NCBI RefSeq assembly: GCF_000820305.1
Contig: NZ_CDBH01000035.1
Location: forward strand, 324 to 56,512
Direction of reading: 5' to 3'
Source of the DNA: Aeromonas dhakensis
Lineage (GTDB): Bacteria > Pseudomonadota > Gammaproteobacteria > Enterobacterales > Aeromonadaceae
DNA length: 56,189 bases
Shown: one piece after another, positions 1 through 10,967 of the stretch
How the letters are laid out: the number at the start of each line of letters is the position of its first letter
How positions within the stretch are numbered: position 1 is the first letter of the stretch
Made by a program: the position numbers and the translations under genes
Notes under the pieces: model-generated
Seen by the model: the letters and a program-made list of their open reading frames with translations, nothing else
What the model was told of the DNA's origin: nothing
Database searches by the model: none

Positions 1-32
1 GTTGAGGCAGTTGAGGCAGTATCAGAATCCAC

Positions 33-66
33 TAAAAGAAAAGCCGGGACAAGCCCGGCTTTTTCT
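33..66 (-). terminator. Rho-independent terminator of the alpha operon
   Basis: Arms 40-48 (AAAGCCGGG on the plus strand) and 54-62 form a perfect 9-bp stem with a 5-nt loop. Read on the minus strand the hairpin is followed by a T-rich run. It lies just after the rplQ stop and ends the ribosomal cluster. Confidence 0.9.
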
Positions 67-70
67 TTTA

Positions 71-466
<396 letters not shown>

Positions 467-497
467 CTAACTAAATCTGTGAAACCCGTAATCTGGA

Positions 498-1487
498 TTA
501 CTCGTCAGCGATGCTGGCGGGCGGCCAGTTCTCAAGGCGCATGCCAAGAGACAGACCACGGGAGGCCAACACGTCCTTGATCTCAGTCAGGGACTTCTTA
601 CCGAGGTTAGGAGTTTTAAGCAACTCAACTTCGGTACGCTGTACCAGATCACCAATATAGTGGATAGCTTCTGCCTTCAGACAGTTCGCAGAACGAACTG
701 TCAGCTCCAAATCATCGACAGGACGCAGCAGAATCGGATCAAACTCGGGTTTCTCTTCTTTCTTCTCGGGCACGCTGACATCGCGCAGATCCACGAAGGC
801 TTCCAGTTGCTCGGCCAGAATAGTGGCAGAACGACGGATGGCTTCTTCAGGATCCAGGGTGCCATTGGTCTCCATGTCGATGACCAGCTTGTCCAAGTCG
901 GTACGCTGTTCAACCCGTGCTGCCTCAACATTGTAGGCAATACGAACGATGGGGCTGAACGCGGAGTCCAGCAGCAGGCGACCGATAGGACGCTCTTCAT
1001 CATCGTTGTGAACACGAGCAGAAGCAGGCACATAACCACGACCACGCTGAACTTTCAGGCGCATGCTGATTTCAGCATTGGCACCAGTCAGGTGGCAGAT
1101 TACGTGCTCCGGGTTTACGATCTCGACTTCATCACCGTGAGTGATATCACCAGCGGTAACGGGGCCTGTTCCAGACTTGGTCAGGGACAGAGTTACCTCG
1201 TCCTTGCCTTCCAGCTTCACAGCGATACCTTTCAGGTTGAGCAGGATTTCAAGAATGTCTTCCTGTACACCTTCTTTGCTGCTGTACTCATGCAGTACAC
1301 CGTCAATTTCGACTTCAGTAACTGCACAACCGGGCATAGAAGACAGCAAAATACGACGCAGGGCGTTGCCCAGCGTGTGACCAAAGCCACGCTCGAGTGG
1401 CTCAAGAGTCACTTTTGCATGAGTCGGGCTAACTTGCTCGATGTCAACTAGCCGCGGTTTAAGAAAATCTGTTACAGAACCCAGCAT
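498..1487 (-). CDS. rpoA: RNA polymerase alpha subunit
   Basis: This is the alpha subunit of RNA polymerase, which nucleates enzyme assembly and contacts UP elements and activators. The 329-residue length equals that of E. coli RpoA. The N-terminal dimerisation/assembly domain covers about residues 1-235 (for example [20 protein letters not shown]). A charged linker follows ([10 protein letters not shown]). The C-terminal domain carries the helix-hairpin-helix surface ([28 protein letters not shown]) used for DNA and CRP contact. It is the fourth gene of the alpha operon, between rpsD and rplQ. Confidence 0.99.
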
Positions 1488-1512
1488 TGTGTCCTCTCTT
1501 TAGAAGCTAGCT

Positions 1513-2133
1513 TTACTTGGAGTAAAGCTCGACGATCAGCTGTTCGTTAATGTCGGCAGACAGGTCGGAACGCTCTGGCAGACGCTTGAAAGCACCTTCC
1601 ATTTTAGCGGCATCAACCTCTACCCAAGTCGGCTTCTCGCGCTGACCAGCAACCTCAAGGGCCGCTTTGATACGCGCTTGCTTCTTAGCCTTCTCACGAA
1701 CGCAGATCACGTCCTCAGGGGAAACCTGGAAAGAAGGAATGTTCACAACGCGACCGTTTACCATGATGGCCTTGTGGCTCACCAGCTGACGAGATTCAGC
1801 GCGGGTAGCACCGAAGCCCATGCGGTAGACGACGTTGTCCAGACGACCTTCCAGCAGCTGCAACAGGTTTTCACCGGTGTTACCCTTTTGACGGGCAGCG
1901 TCGCGGTAGTAGTTGCGGAACTGTTTTTCCAATACGCCGTAGATACGACGAACTTTTTGTTTCTCGCGCAGCTGAACACCGTAGTCAGACAGACGCGCTT
2001 TACGCGCACCGTGTTGACCAGGAACGGTGTCAATCTTGCACTTAGAATCAATCGCACGAACACCAGACTTCAGGAAGAGGTCGGTGCCCTCACGACGGCT
2101 AAGCTTAAGCTTAGGACCGATATATCTTGCCAT
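1513..2133 (-). CDS. rpsD: 30S ribosomal protein S4
   Basis: S4 is a primary 16S rRNA-binding assembly protein and, in E. coli, the translational repressor of the alpha operon. The 206-residue product starts [20 protein letters not shown] and has the S4 RNA-binding domain at about residues 95-160 ([20 protein letters not shown]). It lies between rpsK and rpoA. Retention of the operon order suggests that the same autogenous control through the rpsM leader applies, but this is inference. Confidence 0.99.
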   Translation of the reverse strand: MARYIGPKLKLSRREGTDLFLKSGVRAIDSKCKIDTVPGQHGARKARLSDYGVQLREKQKVRRIYGVLEKQFRNYYRDAARQKGNTGENLLQLLEGRLDNVVYRMGFGATRAESRQLVSHKAIMVNGRVVNIPSFQVSPEDVICVREKAKKQARIKAALEVAGQREKPTWVEVDAAKMEGAFKRLPERSDLSADINEQLIVELYSK

Positions 2134-2172
2134 CTTCTTTCTCCAACAATCCTAGACCAAGTAGCTACAGCG

Positions 2173-2562
2173 TTACACGCGGCGCTTCTTGGGAGGACGA
2201 CAACCGTTGTGCGGGATCGGAGTCACATCAGTAATGTTAGTGATGCGGAAACCAGCCGCGTTCAGAGCGCGGATGGAAGACTCACGACCGGGACCCGGAC
2301 CTTTAACCATGACTTCCAGGTTCTTCACGCCATATTCTTTGGCCATCTCACCAGCGCGCTCGGCAGCTACCTGAGCAGCGAACGGGGTGGACTTACGAGA
2401 ACCACGGAAACCGGAACCACCAGAAGTAGCCCAAGACAGAGCGTTGCCCTGACGGTCAGTAATGGTCACGATTGTGTTGTTGAAAGATGCATGAACGTGC
2501 GCAATACCGTCGCTCACTTGCTTTTTAACGCGCTTGCGAGCACGAGTCGGAGTTTTAGCCAT
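2173..2562 (-). CDS. rpsK: 30S ribosomal protein S11
   Basis: S11 is a small-subunit platform protein close to the mRNA exit. The 129-residue product has the expected length and motifs ([39 protein letters not shown]) and ends in the basic tail [11 protein letters not shown]. It is second in the alpha operon, 14 nt after rpsM. Confidence 0.99.
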   Translation of the reverse strand: MAKTPTRARKRVKKQVSDGIAHVHASFNNTIVTITDRQGNALSWATSGGSGFRGSRKSTPFAAQVAAERAGEMAKEYGVKNLEVMVKGPGPGRESSIRALNAAGFRITNITDVTPIPHNGCRPPKKRRV

Positions 2563-2576
2563 TTTCTACCTTCCCG

Positions 2577-2933
2577 TTACTTCTTGATAGCCTTGCGCGG
2601 ACCCTTGCGAGTACGAGCGTTGGTCTTGGTACGTTGACCACGAACAGGCAGGCTACGACGGTGACGCAAACCACGGTAGCAACCCAGATCCATCAATCGC
2701 TTGATGTTCATGGAAATCTGACGACGCAGGTCACCTTCAACGGTGAATTTACCTACTTGTTCACGCAGACTCTCGATCTGAGCTTCGTCCAGGTCTTTAA
2801 TTTTCACATTCTCAGCGATACCGGCTGCGGCACAGATGGCCTTGGAGCGGGTACGACCGACGCCATAAATAGCAGTCAAAGCGATGACTGCATGCTTATG
2901 GTCAGGAATGTTAATGCCAGCGATACGGGCCAC
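2577..2933 (-). CDS. rpsM: 30S ribosomal protein S13
   Basis: S13 sits in the head of the 30S subunit and forms inter-subunit bridges. The 118-residue product starts [19 protein letters not shown] after the initiator and ends in the basic tail [15 protein letters not shown]. The start codon is GTG, as in E. coli rpsM, behind an AGGAG Shine-Dalgarno sequence. It is the first gene of the alpha operon. In E. coli a pseudoknot around this start is bound by S4; the 139-nt leader here (2934-3072) is where the counterpart would sit. Confidence 0.99.
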   Translation of the reverse strand: MARIAGINIPDHKHAVIALTAIYGVGRTRSKAICAAAGIAENVKIKDLDEAQIESLREQVGKFTVEGDLRRQISMNIKRLMDLGCYRGLRHRRSLPVRGQRTKTNARTRKGPRKAIKK

Positions 2934-3026
2934 TATTCACTCCTACATATAGTAGATTACGACCACCACAAAGCCCGTGAGCGGATACGTGGCGGTCAAC
3001 CAATACACAACAAAAGTTGGCTGGCT

Positions 3027-3055
3027 ATATTAGCCAGCACAACTATTTGTTGCAA
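3027..3055 (-). promoter_or_regulatory. Alpha-operon promoter candidate
   Basis: On the minus strand TTGCAA (3050-3055) is followed after exactly 17 nt by TAATAT (3027-3032), close to the sigma-70 consensus. It lies about 100 nt upstream of rpsM, inside the rpmJ-rpsM gap. The -10 box lies within an 8-bp inverted repeat (3020-3038), so a hairpin there could also attenuate readthrough from the spc operon. Confidence 0.7.
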
Positions 3056-3072
3056 GTACTAACCGTAAAAAA

Positions 3073-3186
3073 TTAGCCTTGGCGCTGTTTATGCTTTGGC
3101 TCGCTGCAAATCACACGCACCACACCGTGACGCTTGATGATTTTGCAGTTACGGCAGATTGCCTTAACGGAAGCACGAACTTTCAT
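3073..3186 (-). CDS. rpmJ: 50S ribosomal protein L36
   Basis: A 37-residue protein (starts [15 protein letters not shown], ends [10 protein letters not shown]) that is too short for most gene callers. It has the zinc-ribbon ligands C11, C14, C27 and H32 of the C+ form of L36. It is the last gene of the spc operon, 27 nt after secY. Confidence 0.97.
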   Translation of the reverse strand: MKVRASVKAICRNCKIIKRHGVVRVICSEPKHKQRQG

Positions 3187-3213
3187 TGCTTAACTCCGTA
3201 ACTACGCCGACCT

Positions 3214-4542
3214 TTAGCGGCCGTAGCCCTTCAGGTTGGCCTTCCTCAGGACGTCGCCATACTGATGAGACATCATATGGGTCTGAACCTGAGCCATGAA
3301 GTCCATGATAACTACCACGATAATCAGCAGCGAGGTGCCACCGAAATAGAACTGAACGTTCCAGGCAGTCATCAGGAACTGGGGTACCAGACAGATAAAG
3401 GTTATATAGAGCGCACCTGCCAATGTCAGGCGGGTCATAACCTTATCGATATAACGTGCTGTCTGCTCGCCCGGGCGGATCCCCGGGATAAAGGCTCCAC
3501 TCTTCTTCAGGTTATCTGCTGTCTCGCGGGGGTTGAACACCAGCGCGGTATAGAAGAAGCAGAAGAAGATAATGGCTGCTGCATAGAGCATCTCATACAA
3601 GGGCTGACCCGGCTGCAGGACCATAGAGACCTGTTGCAGGATATCGGCGACCTTGCCCTCGCCCTGACCAAACCAAGAGGTAATGGTCCCCGGGAAGAGG
3701 ATGATGCTGGATGCGAAAATCGCAGGAATCACACCGGCCATATTTACTTTCAACGGCAGGTGTGTGCTTTGCGCTGCAAATACCTGGCGGCCTTGTTGAC
3801 GCTTGGCATAGTTAACGACGATACGACGCTGACCACGCTCCACGAACACCACAAAGTAAGTCACTGCGAAAACAATCAAGCCCAGCAACAACAACAGCAG
3901 GATGTGCAATTCCCCTTGACGTGCCTGTTCGGCCGTAGCGCCAATGGCATGAGGCAGACCAGCAACGATACCTGTGAAGATAATCAACGAGATACCATTA
4001 CCAATCCCACGCTCGGTAATCTGCTCACCCAACCACATCAAGAACATGGTACCGGTGACCAGACTCACAACGGCTGTGAAATAGAAGCCCAAACCCGGAT
4101 GAGTCACGAGTCCCTGCATCATATTCGGCAGACCGGTTGCAATACCAATGGCCTGGAAAGTTCCCAAAACCAGCGTGCCCCAACGGGTATATTGGCTAAT
4201 CTTGCGACGGCCGGATTCACCTTCTTTCTTGAGTTCAGCAAGAGCGGGGTGAACCACAGTCAGCAGCTGGATAATGATCGAGGCCGAAATGTACGGCATG
4301 ATCCCCAGCGCAAGAATAGAAGCACGCGAGAGTGCACCACCACTGAACATGTTGAACATCTCAATGATGGTGCCCTTCTGTTGTTGGAACAACTCGGCCA
4401 GTACGGCGGCGTCAATACCAGGAATCGGCACATAAGAGCCTGCACGGAAAACGATAATCGCCCCGAGAACGAAGAGCAGACGGCTCTTCAGTTCACTCAG
4501 ACCACCCTGTGCTTTAACATCCAATCCTGGTTTCTTAGCCAT
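3214..4542 (-). CDS. secY: SecY preprotein translocase channel subunit
   Basis: SecY is the pore subunit of the SecYEG inner-membrane translocon. The 442-residue product (E. coli 443) has ten hydrophobic segments; the first includes [20 protein letters not shown]. The plug region lies around [18 protein letters not shown] and the cytoplasmic loop contains [20 protein letters not shown]. It starts 8 nt after the rplO stop, within the spc operon, as in other gammaproteobacteria. Confidence 0.99.
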   Translation of the reverse strand: MAKKPGLDVKAQGGLSELKSRLLFVLGAIIVFRAGSYVPIPGIDAAVLAELFQQQKGTIIEMFNMFSGGALSRASILALGIMPYISASIIIQLLTVVHPALAELKKEGESGRRKISQYTRWGTLVLGTFQAIGIATGLPNMMQGLVTHPGLGFYFTAVVSLVTGTMFLMWLGEQITERGIGNGISLIIFTGIVAGLPHAIGATAEQARQGELHILLLLLLGLIVFAVTYFVVFVERGQRRIVVNYAKRQQGRQVFAAQSTHLPLKVNMAGVIPAIFASSIILFPGTITSWFGQGEGKVADILQQVSMVLQPGQPLYEMLYAAAIIFFCFFYTALVFNPRETADNLKKSGAFIPGIRPGEQTARYIDKVMTRLTLAGALYITFICLVPQFLMTAWNVQFYFGGTSLLIIVVVIMDFMAQVQTHMMSHQYGDVLRKANLKGYGR

Positions 4543-4550
4543 TGTACTGA

Positions 4551-4988
4551 TTATTCCTCGATTTTACCGCCAGCGGCCTCGATGGCTGCACGTGCACCCT
4601 TGGTGACGGACAGACCACGAACGGTCACAGCACGGTCAATGTTGCCAGACAGAACAACTTTAGCGAACACGATGTTTTTGGTAATAACACCGGCTTGCTT
4701 CAGAGTGCTCACGTCGACCACATCACCTTCTACCAGGGCGATTTCGTTCAGGCGCACTTCGGCAGAAACCAAAGATTTGCGAGAGAAGAAACCGAACTTC
4801 GGCAGACGGATTTTCAAAGGCATCTGGCCGCCTTCGAAACCGTTGCGGACTTTGCCGCCACCGGAACGAGAGGTTTGACCTTTAACACCACGACCACCGG
4901 TCTTGCCCAGACCAGAACCGATACCACGGCCCGGACGGTGCTTAACGCGCTTGGAACCAGCGGCCGGAGACAGAGTATTCAGACGCAT
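4551..4988 (-). CDS. rplO: 50S ribosomal protein L15
   Basis: A late-assembling large-subunit protein. The 145-residue product has the glycine- and arginine-rich N-terminal extension of the family ([20 protein letters not shown]) that threads into rRNA, followed by a globular C-terminal part. The start overlaps nothing and lies 2 nt after the rpmD stop, so translation is probably coupled. Confidence 0.98.
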   Translation of the reverse strand: MRLNTLSPAAGSKRVKHRPGRGIGSGLGKTGGRGVKGQTSRSGGGKVRNGFEGGQMPLKIRLPKFGFFSRKSLVSAEVRLNEIALVEGDVVDVSTLKQAGVITKNIVFAKVVLSGNIDRAVTVRGLSVTKGARAAIEAAGGKIEE

Positions 4989-4990
4989 GC

Positions 4991-5170
4991 TTAGCCCTCC
5001 ACCTTAACCATGTAATAAACCTGGTTGATCATGCCGCGTACGCAGGGAGTATCTTCCAGCTCAACGGTGTGACCAATGCGACGCAGACCCAGACCACGCA
5101 GAGTCGCCTTGTGCTTTGGCAGACGGCCGATAGAGCTGCGAGTTTGAGTTACTTTTACAGTGTTAGCCAT
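4991..5170 (-). CDS. rpmD: 50S ribosomal protein L30
   Basis: A 59-residue protein starting [20 protein letters not shown] and ending [14 protein letters not shown], which matches bacterial L30 in length and sequence. It is missed by length cut-offs. It lies 6 nt after rpsE and 2 nt before rplO in the spc operon. Confidence 0.97.
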   Translation of the reverse strand: MANTVKVTQTRSSIGRLPKHKATLRGLGLRRIGHTVELEDTPCVRGMINQVYYMVKVEG

Positions 5171-5176
5171 GTCGCA

Positions 5177-5677
5177 TTACCCCAGAATTTCTTCAACGCG
5201 CAGACCACGCTTGGCAGCGATCTGTTCCGGGGATTGACCCTGAACCAGAGCGTCTACAGTGGCGCGAACAACGTTGATTGGGTTGGTGGAACCGTAGGTC
5301 TTAGCCAGCACGTTGTGGATACCAGCAACTTCCAGAACGGCACGCATAGCGCCGCCTGCGATGATACCAGTACCTTGAGAGGCCGGCTTCATGAACACGG
5401 TGGAACCGGAGTGAACACCTTTCACCGGGTGGTGCAGGGTGCCGTTGTTCAGCTCAACCTTGTTCAGGTTACGCTTAGCCTGTTCCATCGCTTTTTGAAT
5501 AGCGGCCGGAACTTCACGGGCTTTACCGTAACCGTAACCTACACGGCCGTTACCATCACCCACCACGGTCAGCGCGGTGAAGGACATGATACGACCACCT
5601 TTAACAGTTTTCGAAACACGGTTTACTGCAATCAGCTTTTCTTGCAGTTCGCCGGCTTGAGATTCGACTTTAGCCAT
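5177..5677 (-). CDS. rpsE: 30S ribosomal protein S5
   Basis: S5 contributes to decoding fidelity; changes in its N-terminal loop give spectinomycin resistance in E. coli. The 166-residue product has the N-terminal double-stranded-RNA-binding domain ([20 protein letters not shown]) and the C-terminal part including [20 protein letters not shown]. It is an ordinary member of the spc operon. Confidence 0.98.
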   Translation of the reverse strand: MAKVESQAGELQEKLIAVNRVSKTVKGGRIMSFTALTVVGDGNGRVGYGYGKAREVPAAIQKAMEQAKRNLNKVELNNGTLHHPVKGVHSGSTVFMKPASQGTGIIAGGAMRAVLEVAGIHNVLAKTYGSTNPINVVRATVDALVQGQSPEQIAAKRGLRVEEILG

Positions 5678-5691
5678 CTTCGACTCCTAGC

Positions 5692-6045
5692 TTAGAACTG
5701 AAGACCAGCGTCACGTGCAGCAGCTGCCAGAGCAGCGATGCGACCGTGATACTTGAAACCGGAACGATCGAAAGATACGTTCTGAACGCCTTTGGCAATG
5801 GCACGCTCGGCGATAGCCTTACCTACAGCGGTAGCAGCATCTGCGTTACCGGTGTATTTCAGAGCTTCACTGATGGCCTTCTCTACTGTGGAAGCAGAGG
5901 CCAGAACTTCGGAACCGTTGGCTGCAATAACCTGCGCATAGATGTGACGCGGGGTACGGTGAACAACCAGACGGGTAGCTCCCAGTTCCTGCATCTTTTT
6001 CCGAGCACGAGTAGCACGACGGAGACGAGCTGCTTTCTTGTCCAT
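5692..6045 (-). CDS. rplR: 50S ribosomal protein L18
   Basis: L18 binds 5S rRNA together with L5. The 117-residue product starts [20 protein letters not shown] (basic RNA-binding arm) and includes [16 protein letters not shown] and [20 protein letters not shown], which are diagnostic. It lies between rplF and rpsE. Confidence 0.98.
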   Translation of the reverse strand: MDKKAARLRRATRARKKMQELGATRLVVHRTPRHIYAQVIAANGSEVLASASTVEKAISEALKYTGNADAATAVGKAIAERAIAKGVQNVSFDRSGFKYHGRIAALAAAARDAGLQF

Positions 6046-6054
6046 AGTGTTACC

Positions 6055-6588
6055 TTACTTCTTCTTAGCTTCTTTAGTACGCACTTGCTCGTTGGCATAG
6101 CGTACACCCTTGCCCTTGTAGGGCTCCGGAGCGCGGTAAGCACGGATATCGGCGGCGACTTGGCCAACCAGCTGCTTGTCGACACCACGCAGAACGATTT
6201 CTGTGGCAGTCGGGCACTCAGCGGTCACACCAGCCGGCAGCGCATGCTCTACCGGGTGAGAGAAGCCCAGAGCCAGCGCAACAGCATTGCCCTTGATGGA
6301 GGCTTTATAACCTACACCAACCAGCTGCAGCTTGCGCTCGAAGCCTTGGGTAACACCGATTACCATGTTGTTGACCAATGCACGGGCAGTACCGGCCTGA
6401 GCGTCAGCACCAGCGATGCCGTCGCGCGGGGCGAACTTCAGTACATTGTCTTCTTTGGTCACTTCTACACCGGCGTGAATAGAGCGAACCAGGGAACCTT
6501 TACCACCTTTGATGGACAGTTCCTGGCCGTTCAGAGTCACCTCTACGCCAGCAGGAATAGTGACGGGTGCCTTAGCAACACGAGACAT
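6055..6588 (-). CDS. rplF: 50S ribosomal protein L6
   Basis: L6 lies at the base of the L7/L12 stalk near the factor-binding site. The 177-residue product consists of two similar alpha/beta repeats and has the signature [20 protein letters not shown] near the C terminus. It lies 13 nt after rpsH. Confidence 0.99.
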   Translation of the reverse strand: MSRVAKAPVTIPAGVEVTLNGQELSIKGGKGSLVRSIHAGVEVTKEDNVLKFAPRDGIAGADAQAGTARALVNNMVIGVTQGFERKLQLVGVGYKASIKGNAVALALGFSHPVEHALPAGVTAECPTATEIVLRGVDKQLVGQVAADIRAYRAPEPYKGKGVRYANEQVRTKEAKKK

Positions 6589-6601
6589 TTCCTACCTCCT
6601 A

Positions 6602-6994
6602 TTAAGCGACGTAGCAGATGATCTCACCGCCCATGCTTGCTTTACGGGCAGCACGGTCAGTCATCACACCTTTAGACGTGGACACGATAGCAACACCGAG
6701 ACCGCCCATAACTTTCGGCAGATCAGTAGTGCGCTTGTAAATACGCAGGCCGGGACGGCTCACGCGTTGGATCAGTTCTACAACCGGCTTGCCCTGGAAA
6801 TATTTCAGTTCAATTTCCAGTTCCGGTTTCACGTCACCAGCTACGGAGTAGCCAGCGATGTAACCTTCTTCTTTCAGCACTTTGGCAATAGCCACTTTCA
6901 GCTTGGAAGAAGGCATGGAAACCGCAACTTTGCTCGCCGCCTGACCGTTACGGATGCGGGTCAGCATATCCGCGATCGGATCTTGCATGCTCAT
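6602..6994 (-). CDS. rpsH: 30S ribosomal protein S8
   Basis: S8 binds 16S rRNA and, in E. coli, represses most of the spc operon by binding mRNA near the rplE start. The 130-residue product starts [20 protein letters not shown] and has the C-terminal signature [20 protein letters not shown]. Confidence 0.99.
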   Translation of the reverse strand: MSMQDPIADMLTRIRNGQAASKVAVSMPSSKLKVAIAKVLKEEGYIAGYSVAGDVKPELEIELKYFQGKPVVELIQRVSRPGLRIYKRTTDLPKVMGGLGVAIVSTSKGVMTDRAARKASMGGEIICYVA

Positions 6995-7014
6995 AGTCTA
7001 ACTCCCGAGATTCT

Positions 7015-7320
7015 TTACCAAGAGGCCTTTTTCAGGCCCGGAATTTCGCCCTTCATGGCATGCTCACGCACCTTGATGCGGGACAGACCAAACTTACGCA
7101 GGAAACCGTGCGGACGACCAGTAATGTTGCAACGGTTACGCTGACGGGACGGACTGGAATCACGGGGCAGCTGTTGCAGTTGCAGAACAGCATCCCAACG
7201 CGCTTCTTCAGAAGCGTTCATATCAACGATGATAGCTTTGAGCTCGGCACGCTTGGTCGCGTACTTGGCTACCAGCTTCGCACGCTTTACTTCACGTGCT
7301 TTCATGGATGTTTTAGCCAT
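7015..7320 (-). CDS. rpsN: 30S ribosomal protein S14
   Basis: The 101-residue product starts [20 protein letters not shown] and ends [12 protein letters not shown]. It is the long, zinc-free form of S14 (no CxxC pairs). The reading frame is open far upstream into rplE, but the ATG at 7320, 10 nt after the rplE stop, is the start that matches the family. Confidence 0.98.
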   Translation of the reverse strand: MAKTSMKAREVKRAKLVAKYATKRAELKAIIVDMNASEEARWDAVLQLQQLPRDSSPSRQRNRCNITGRPHGFLRKFGLSRIKVREHAMKGEIPGLKKASW

Positions 7321-7330
7321 AACCCTAACC

Positions 7331-7870
7331 TTACTTGCGGAATGGGAAGTTAAAGGCAGCCAGCAGAGCACGGCCTTCTTCATCGGTATTCGCGGAAGTG
7401 GTGATGGTGATATCCAGACCACGAACGCGATCGACCTTGTCATAGTCGATTTCCGGGAAGATGATTTGCTCACGCACGCCCATGGAGTAGTTACCACGAC
7501 CGTCGAACGCTTTAGCGTTCAGGCCACGGAAGTCACGGATACGCGGTACGGAGATGCAAATCAGCCGTTCCAGGAACTCCCACATACGCTCGCCACGCAG
7601 GGTTACTTTACAACCTATCGGGTAGCCTTCACGAATCTTGAAGCCCGCAACAGATTTGCGAGCTTTGGTGATCAGCGGCTTCTGACCGGAAATGGCAGCC
7701 ATATCGGCAGCAGCATTTTCCAGCAATTTCTTGTCAGAGATCGCTTCACCAACACCCATGTTCAGGGTGATTTTCTCGATCCGAGGGACTTGCATGATAG
7801 TCTTGTAACCGAACTGCTTGGTCAGTTCATTTACTACATCTGATTTGTAGTAATCATGCAGTTTCGCCAT
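7331..7870 (-). CDS. rplE: 50S ribosomal protein L5
   Basis: L5 binds 5S rRNA and contacts P-site tRNA. The 179-residue product has the family motifs [20 protein letters not shown] and GMGV-type loops, and ends [14 protein letters not shown]. It is third in the spc operon. In E. coli the S8 regulatory target overlaps the start of this gene. Confidence 0.99.
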   Translation of the reverse strand: MAKLHDYYKSDVVNELTKQFGYKTIMQVPRIEKITLNMGVGEAISDKKLLENAAADMAAISGQKPLITKARKSVAGFKIREGYPIGCKVTLRGERMWEFLERLICISVPRIRDFRGLNAKAFDGRGNYSMGVREQIIFPEIDYDKVDRVRGLDITITTSANTDEEGRALLAAFNFPFRK

Positions 7871-7883
7871 CGTTAAACTCCAA

Positions 7884-8201
7884 TTACTTCACAAGTTCGC
7901 CGGTGGATTTGAAGAAGCGAACTTTTTTGCCGTCTTCAATCCGGAAACCAACGCGGTCAGCTTTGCCAGTGGCAGAGTTGAACAGCGCTACGTTAGATAC
8001 ATCGATGGGGGCTTCTTTGGTGACGATACCGCCAGCCTGACCCAGTGCGGGTACCGGCTTCTGGTGTTTCTTCACCTGGTTGATGCCTTCCACGATTACC
8101 TTACCTTTAGCAATCAGAACTTGAGTGACTTTGCCACGCTTGCCCTTGTCTTTGCCGGTAAGAACAATCACTTCGTCTTCGCGACGGATTTTAGCTGCCA
8201 T
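7884..8201 (-). CDS. rplX: 50S ribosomal protein L24
   Basis: An early assembly protein that nucleates 50S folding. The 105-residue product has the N-terminal KOW motif ([20 protein letters not shown]). It lies between rplN and rplE, 11 nt after rplN. Confidence 0.98.
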   Translation of the reverse strand: MAAKIRREDEVIVLTGKDKGKRGKVTQVLIAKGKVIVEGINQVKKHQKPVPALGQAGGIVTKEAPIDVSNVALFNSATGKADRVGFRIEDGKKVRFFKSTGELVK

Positions 8202-8212
8202 CGTTCGACTCC

Positions 8213-8581
8213 TTACAGTACTTCGGGTGCCAGGGACACAATCTTCATGAACTTCTCATTACGCAGTTCACGGGTCACCGGGCCAAAAATACGAGTACCG
8301 ATCGGCTGCTGGTTGTTGTTAAGCAACACAGCCGCATTGTTGTCGAAACGGATGACAGAGCCGTCCGGACGACGAACGCCTTTACGGGTGCGTACGACCA
8401 CCGCGTTATACACATCACCTTTCTTCACTTTACCGCGAGGAATAGCTTCCTTGATGGAAACTTTGATGATGTCGCCGATGCCGGCGTAACGGCGGTGCGA
8501 ACCACCCAGAACCTTAATACACATTACACTGCGAGCGCCGGAGTTGTCGGCAACACCCAGCATACTTTGCATCTGGATCAT
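8213..8581 (-). CDS. rplN: 50S ribosomal protein L14
   Basis: L14 sits at the subunit interface. The 122-residue product starts [20 protein letters not shown] and contains the highly conserved [20 protein letters not shown]. It is the first gene of the spc operon, behind its own promoter. Confidence 0.99.
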
Positions 8582-8646
8582 CTTAGTGCTCCGCTTTGTT
8601 TACTTCTTATCCCTCTCGGGATCTGGCTGCCTTCAAAAGGCGCGAA

Positions 8647-8655
8647 ACTATAACA
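8647..8655 (-). promoter_or_regulatory. spc-operon promoter (extended -10)
   Basis: On the minus strand TGTTATAGT gives a TG-N-TATAGT extended -10 element (hexamer 8647-8652). A -35 box at normal spacing is weak. It lies between the S10 terminator and rplN, where the E. coli spc promoter is located. Confidence 0.65.
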
Positions 8656-8675
8656 CAGGATTTTTAGAAAAGGTA

Positions 8676-8711
8676 GCCTAAAAAACAAACGGCCCCGTCA
8701 AGGGGCCGTTT
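8676..8711 (-). terminator. S10-operon terminator
   Basis: AAACGGCCCC (8687-8696) and GGGGCCGTTT (8702-8711) form a 10-bp stem with a 5-nt loop. On the minus strand it is followed by a T-rich tract (GTTTGTTTTTTAG). It separates rpsQ from the spc promoter. Confidence 0.88.
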
Positions 8712-8728
8712 AGACTACAAAGTACCGA

Positions 8729-8977
8729 TTAGGCCTTTTCTACAACGGCAACCAGGGTCCAGGACTTGGTCTTGGACAGCGGGCGGCATTCGCGGATTTC
8801 CACGAGGTCGCCAGCTTTGCATTCGTTGTTTTCGTCATGCACGTGCAGCTTGGTAGTGCGCTTGATGATCTTACCGTAGATCGGGTGCTTTACCTTGCGC
8901 TCGATGGCGACAGTGATGGACTTGTCCATCTTGTCGCTGATTACACGACCCTGCAGAGTACGGATTTTATCAGTCAT
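8729..8977 (-). CDS. rpsQ: 30S ribosomal protein S17
   Basis: An early 16S rRNA-binding protein with an OB fold. The 82-residue product starts [20 protein letters not shown] and includes [20 protein letters not shown]. Its ATG overlaps the rpmC stop codon by one base (TAATG), so translation is coupled. It is the last gene of the S10 operon. Confidence 0.98.
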   Translation of the reverse strand: MTDKIRTLQGRVISDKMDKSITVAIERKVKHPIYGKIIKRTTKLHVHDENNECKAGDLVEIRECRPLSKTKSWTLVAVVEKA

Positions 8978-9171
8978 TACGCACCTGCCTTCTCAGTCAG
9001 TACAGTCTTGATACGTGCGACGTCACGACGCACTTGTTTCAGAGTGTGAGTCTGAGCCAGCTGGCCGGTGGAAGCTTGCATGCGCATGTTGAATTGCTCG
9101 CGCAGCAGGCCCAGCAGCTCCTGGTTCAGTTCTTCGACGCTCTTTTGACGCAGATCTTGGGCTTTCATCAC
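8977..9171 (-). CDS. rpmC: 50S ribosomal protein L29
   Basis: A 64-residue, largely helical protein at the tunnel exit, where it takes part in SRP and trigger-factor docking. It starts [20 protein letters not shown]. The start overlaps the rplP stop (ATGA) and its stop overlaps the rpsQ start. Confidence 0.97.
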   Translation of the reverse strand: MMKAQDLRQKSVEELNQELLGLLREQFNMRMQASTGQLAQTHTLKQVRRDVARIKTVLTEKAGA

Positions 9172-9581
9172 ATCACCGTCTTAATTACGAAAGTGGTCTG
9201 AACAGACAGCTTGGCTGCGGCCAGGGCGAACGCTTCACGCGCCAGAGCCTCAGGTACACCGTCCATCTCGTACAGAACCTTGCCAGGCTGGATCGGGCAA
9301 ACCCAGTATTCCACGTTACCCTTACCTTTACCCATACGAACTTCGAGGGGCTTTTCGGTAATCGGCTTGTCCGGGAACACACGGATCCAGATCTTACCCT
9401 GACGCTTAACGTGACGGGTCATGGCACGACGGGCTGCTTCGATTTGACGAGCAGTCAGCTGGCCACGGGATGTCGCCTTCAGGCCAAAGGTACCGAAGGA
9501 TACTTCGTTACCAGAGTTGGCCAGACCGCGGTTACGACCCTTGTGGGTCTTGCGGAATTTAGTACGCTTTGGTTGCAACAT
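9168..9581 (-). CDS. rplP: 50S ribosomal protein L16
   Basis: L16 organises the A-site region of the 50S subunit. The 137-residue product starts [20 protein letters not shown] and contains [20 protein letters not shown] and [18 protein letters not shown]. It is highly similar to E. coli L16 by eye. Confidence 0.99.
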   Translation of the reverse strand: MLQPKRTKFRKTHKGRNRGLANSGNEVSFGTFGLKATSRGQLTARQIEAARRAMTRHVKRQGKIWIRVFPDKPITEKPLEVRMGKGKGNVEYWVCPIQPGKVLYEMDGVPEALAREAFALAAAKLSVQTTFVIKTVM

Positions 9582-9594
9582 TTACCGAATCTCC

Positions 9595-10308
9595 TTACTT
9601 GGCAGCGCGGCGCTTGTTGTCACGCTTGGGCTTCGCAGGAGCTTGCTCTTGAGCAGCGGCAGCGTTGACAGCAGCCAGACCGCCCAGAACTTCGCCCTTG
9701 AAGATCCAAACTTTAACGCCGATCACACCGTAAGTGGTGTGGGCTTCAGAAGTTGCGTAGTCGATGTCGGCACGCAGGGTGTGCAGGGGCACACGACCTT
9801 CACGGTACCATTCGGTACGCGCGATTTCAGCGCCGCCCAGACGACCGGAAACTTCCACCTTGATGCCCTTGGCACCCAGGCGCATGGCGTTTTGTACGGC
9901 GCGCTTCATAGCACGACGGAACATTACGCGACGCTCCAGCTGGGAAGTGATGCTGTCGGCAACCAGTTTGCCATCCAGCTCCGGCTTGCGGACTTCGGAA
10001 ATGTTGATCTGAGCAGGCACGCCAGCAATAGTGGCTACAGCTTTGCGCAGTTTTTCAACGTCTTCGCCTTTCTTACCGATCACAACACCCGGACGAGCGG
10101 TGTGAATGGTCACACGGATGCTCTTGGCCGGACGCTCGATGGTGATCTTGGACAAGGACGCGTTTTTCAGTTCCTTGGTCAGGAACTGGCGTACTTGAAA
10201 ATCGCTGTACAGGTTGTCAGCGAAGTCTTTGGTGTTCGCGAACCAGGTAGAATTCCAAGGCTTGGTAATACCCAGGCGAATGCCATTAGGATGTACTTTC
10301 TGACCCAT
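9595..10308 (-). CDS. rpsC: 30S ribosomal protein S3
   Basis: S3 forms part of the mRNA entry helicase of the 30S subunit. The 237-residue product starts [20 protein letters not shown] and has a KH domain at about residues 40-110 ([20 protein letters not shown]) followed by the S3 C-terminal domain. Its C-terminal tail is alanine/lysine-rich. It starts 3 nt after the rplV stop. Confidence 0.99.
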   Translation of the reverse strand: MGQKVHPNGIRLGITKPWNSTWFANTKDFADNLYSDFQVRQFLTKELKNASLSKITIERPAKSIRVTIHTARPGVVIGKKGEDVEKLRKAVATIAGVPAQINISEVRKPELDGKLVADSITSQLERRVMFRRAMKRAVQNAMRLGAKGIKVEVSGRLGGAEIARTEWYREGRVPLHTLRADIDYATSEAHTTYGVIGVKVWIFKGEVLGGLAAVNAAAAQEQAPAKPKRDNKRRAAK

Positions 10309-10311
10309 TGC

Positions 10312-10659
10312 TTATCTCCCAGCCTTAGCGTCGGATACCACTACGGTGATGTGAGCGGTACGCTTGAGGATACGATCCGCGCGACCTTTGGCACGAGGAC
10401 GGATGCGCTTCATGGAGGGACCTTCGTCGACCATGATAGTAGCAACACGCAGGGCGTCGATGTCGGCGCCTTCGTTGTGCTCAGCGTTTGCAATGGCAGA
10501 TTCCAGCACTTTCTTCACCAGAACTGCAGCCTTTTTCGGGCTGAAGGTCAGGATGTTCAGAGCCTTGTCTACGGACAGACCACGTACTTGATCGGCTACC
10601 AGACGAGCTTTCTGGGCAGAAGTACGGGCATAACGGTGTTTAGCGATAGCTTCCATCAT
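10312..10659 (-). CDS. rplV: 50S ribosomal protein L22
   Basis: L22 lines the exit tunnel; changes in its loop give macrolide resistance in E. coli. The product (115 residues from the first of two adjacent ATGs, [12 protein letters not shown]) contains [20 protein letters not shown] and [20 protein letters not shown]. The second ATG (10656) is an equally plausible start behind the AAGGGA ribosome-binding site. Confidence 0.98.
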   Translation of the reverse strand: MMEAIAKHRYARTSAQKARLVADQVRGLSVDKALNILTFSPKKAAVLVKKVLESAIANAEHNEGADIDALRVATIMVDEGPSMKRIRPRAKGRADRILKRTAHITVVVSDAKAGR

Positions 10660-10666
10660 TTATCCC

Positions 10667-10960
<294 letters not shown>

Positions 10961-10967
10961 TTAACAA

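Noticed and set aside
3265..4878. Plus-strand reading frame of 537 codons opposite secY and rplO
   Set aside because: Antisense shadow of two conserved genes; Gln/His-rich composition with no domain.
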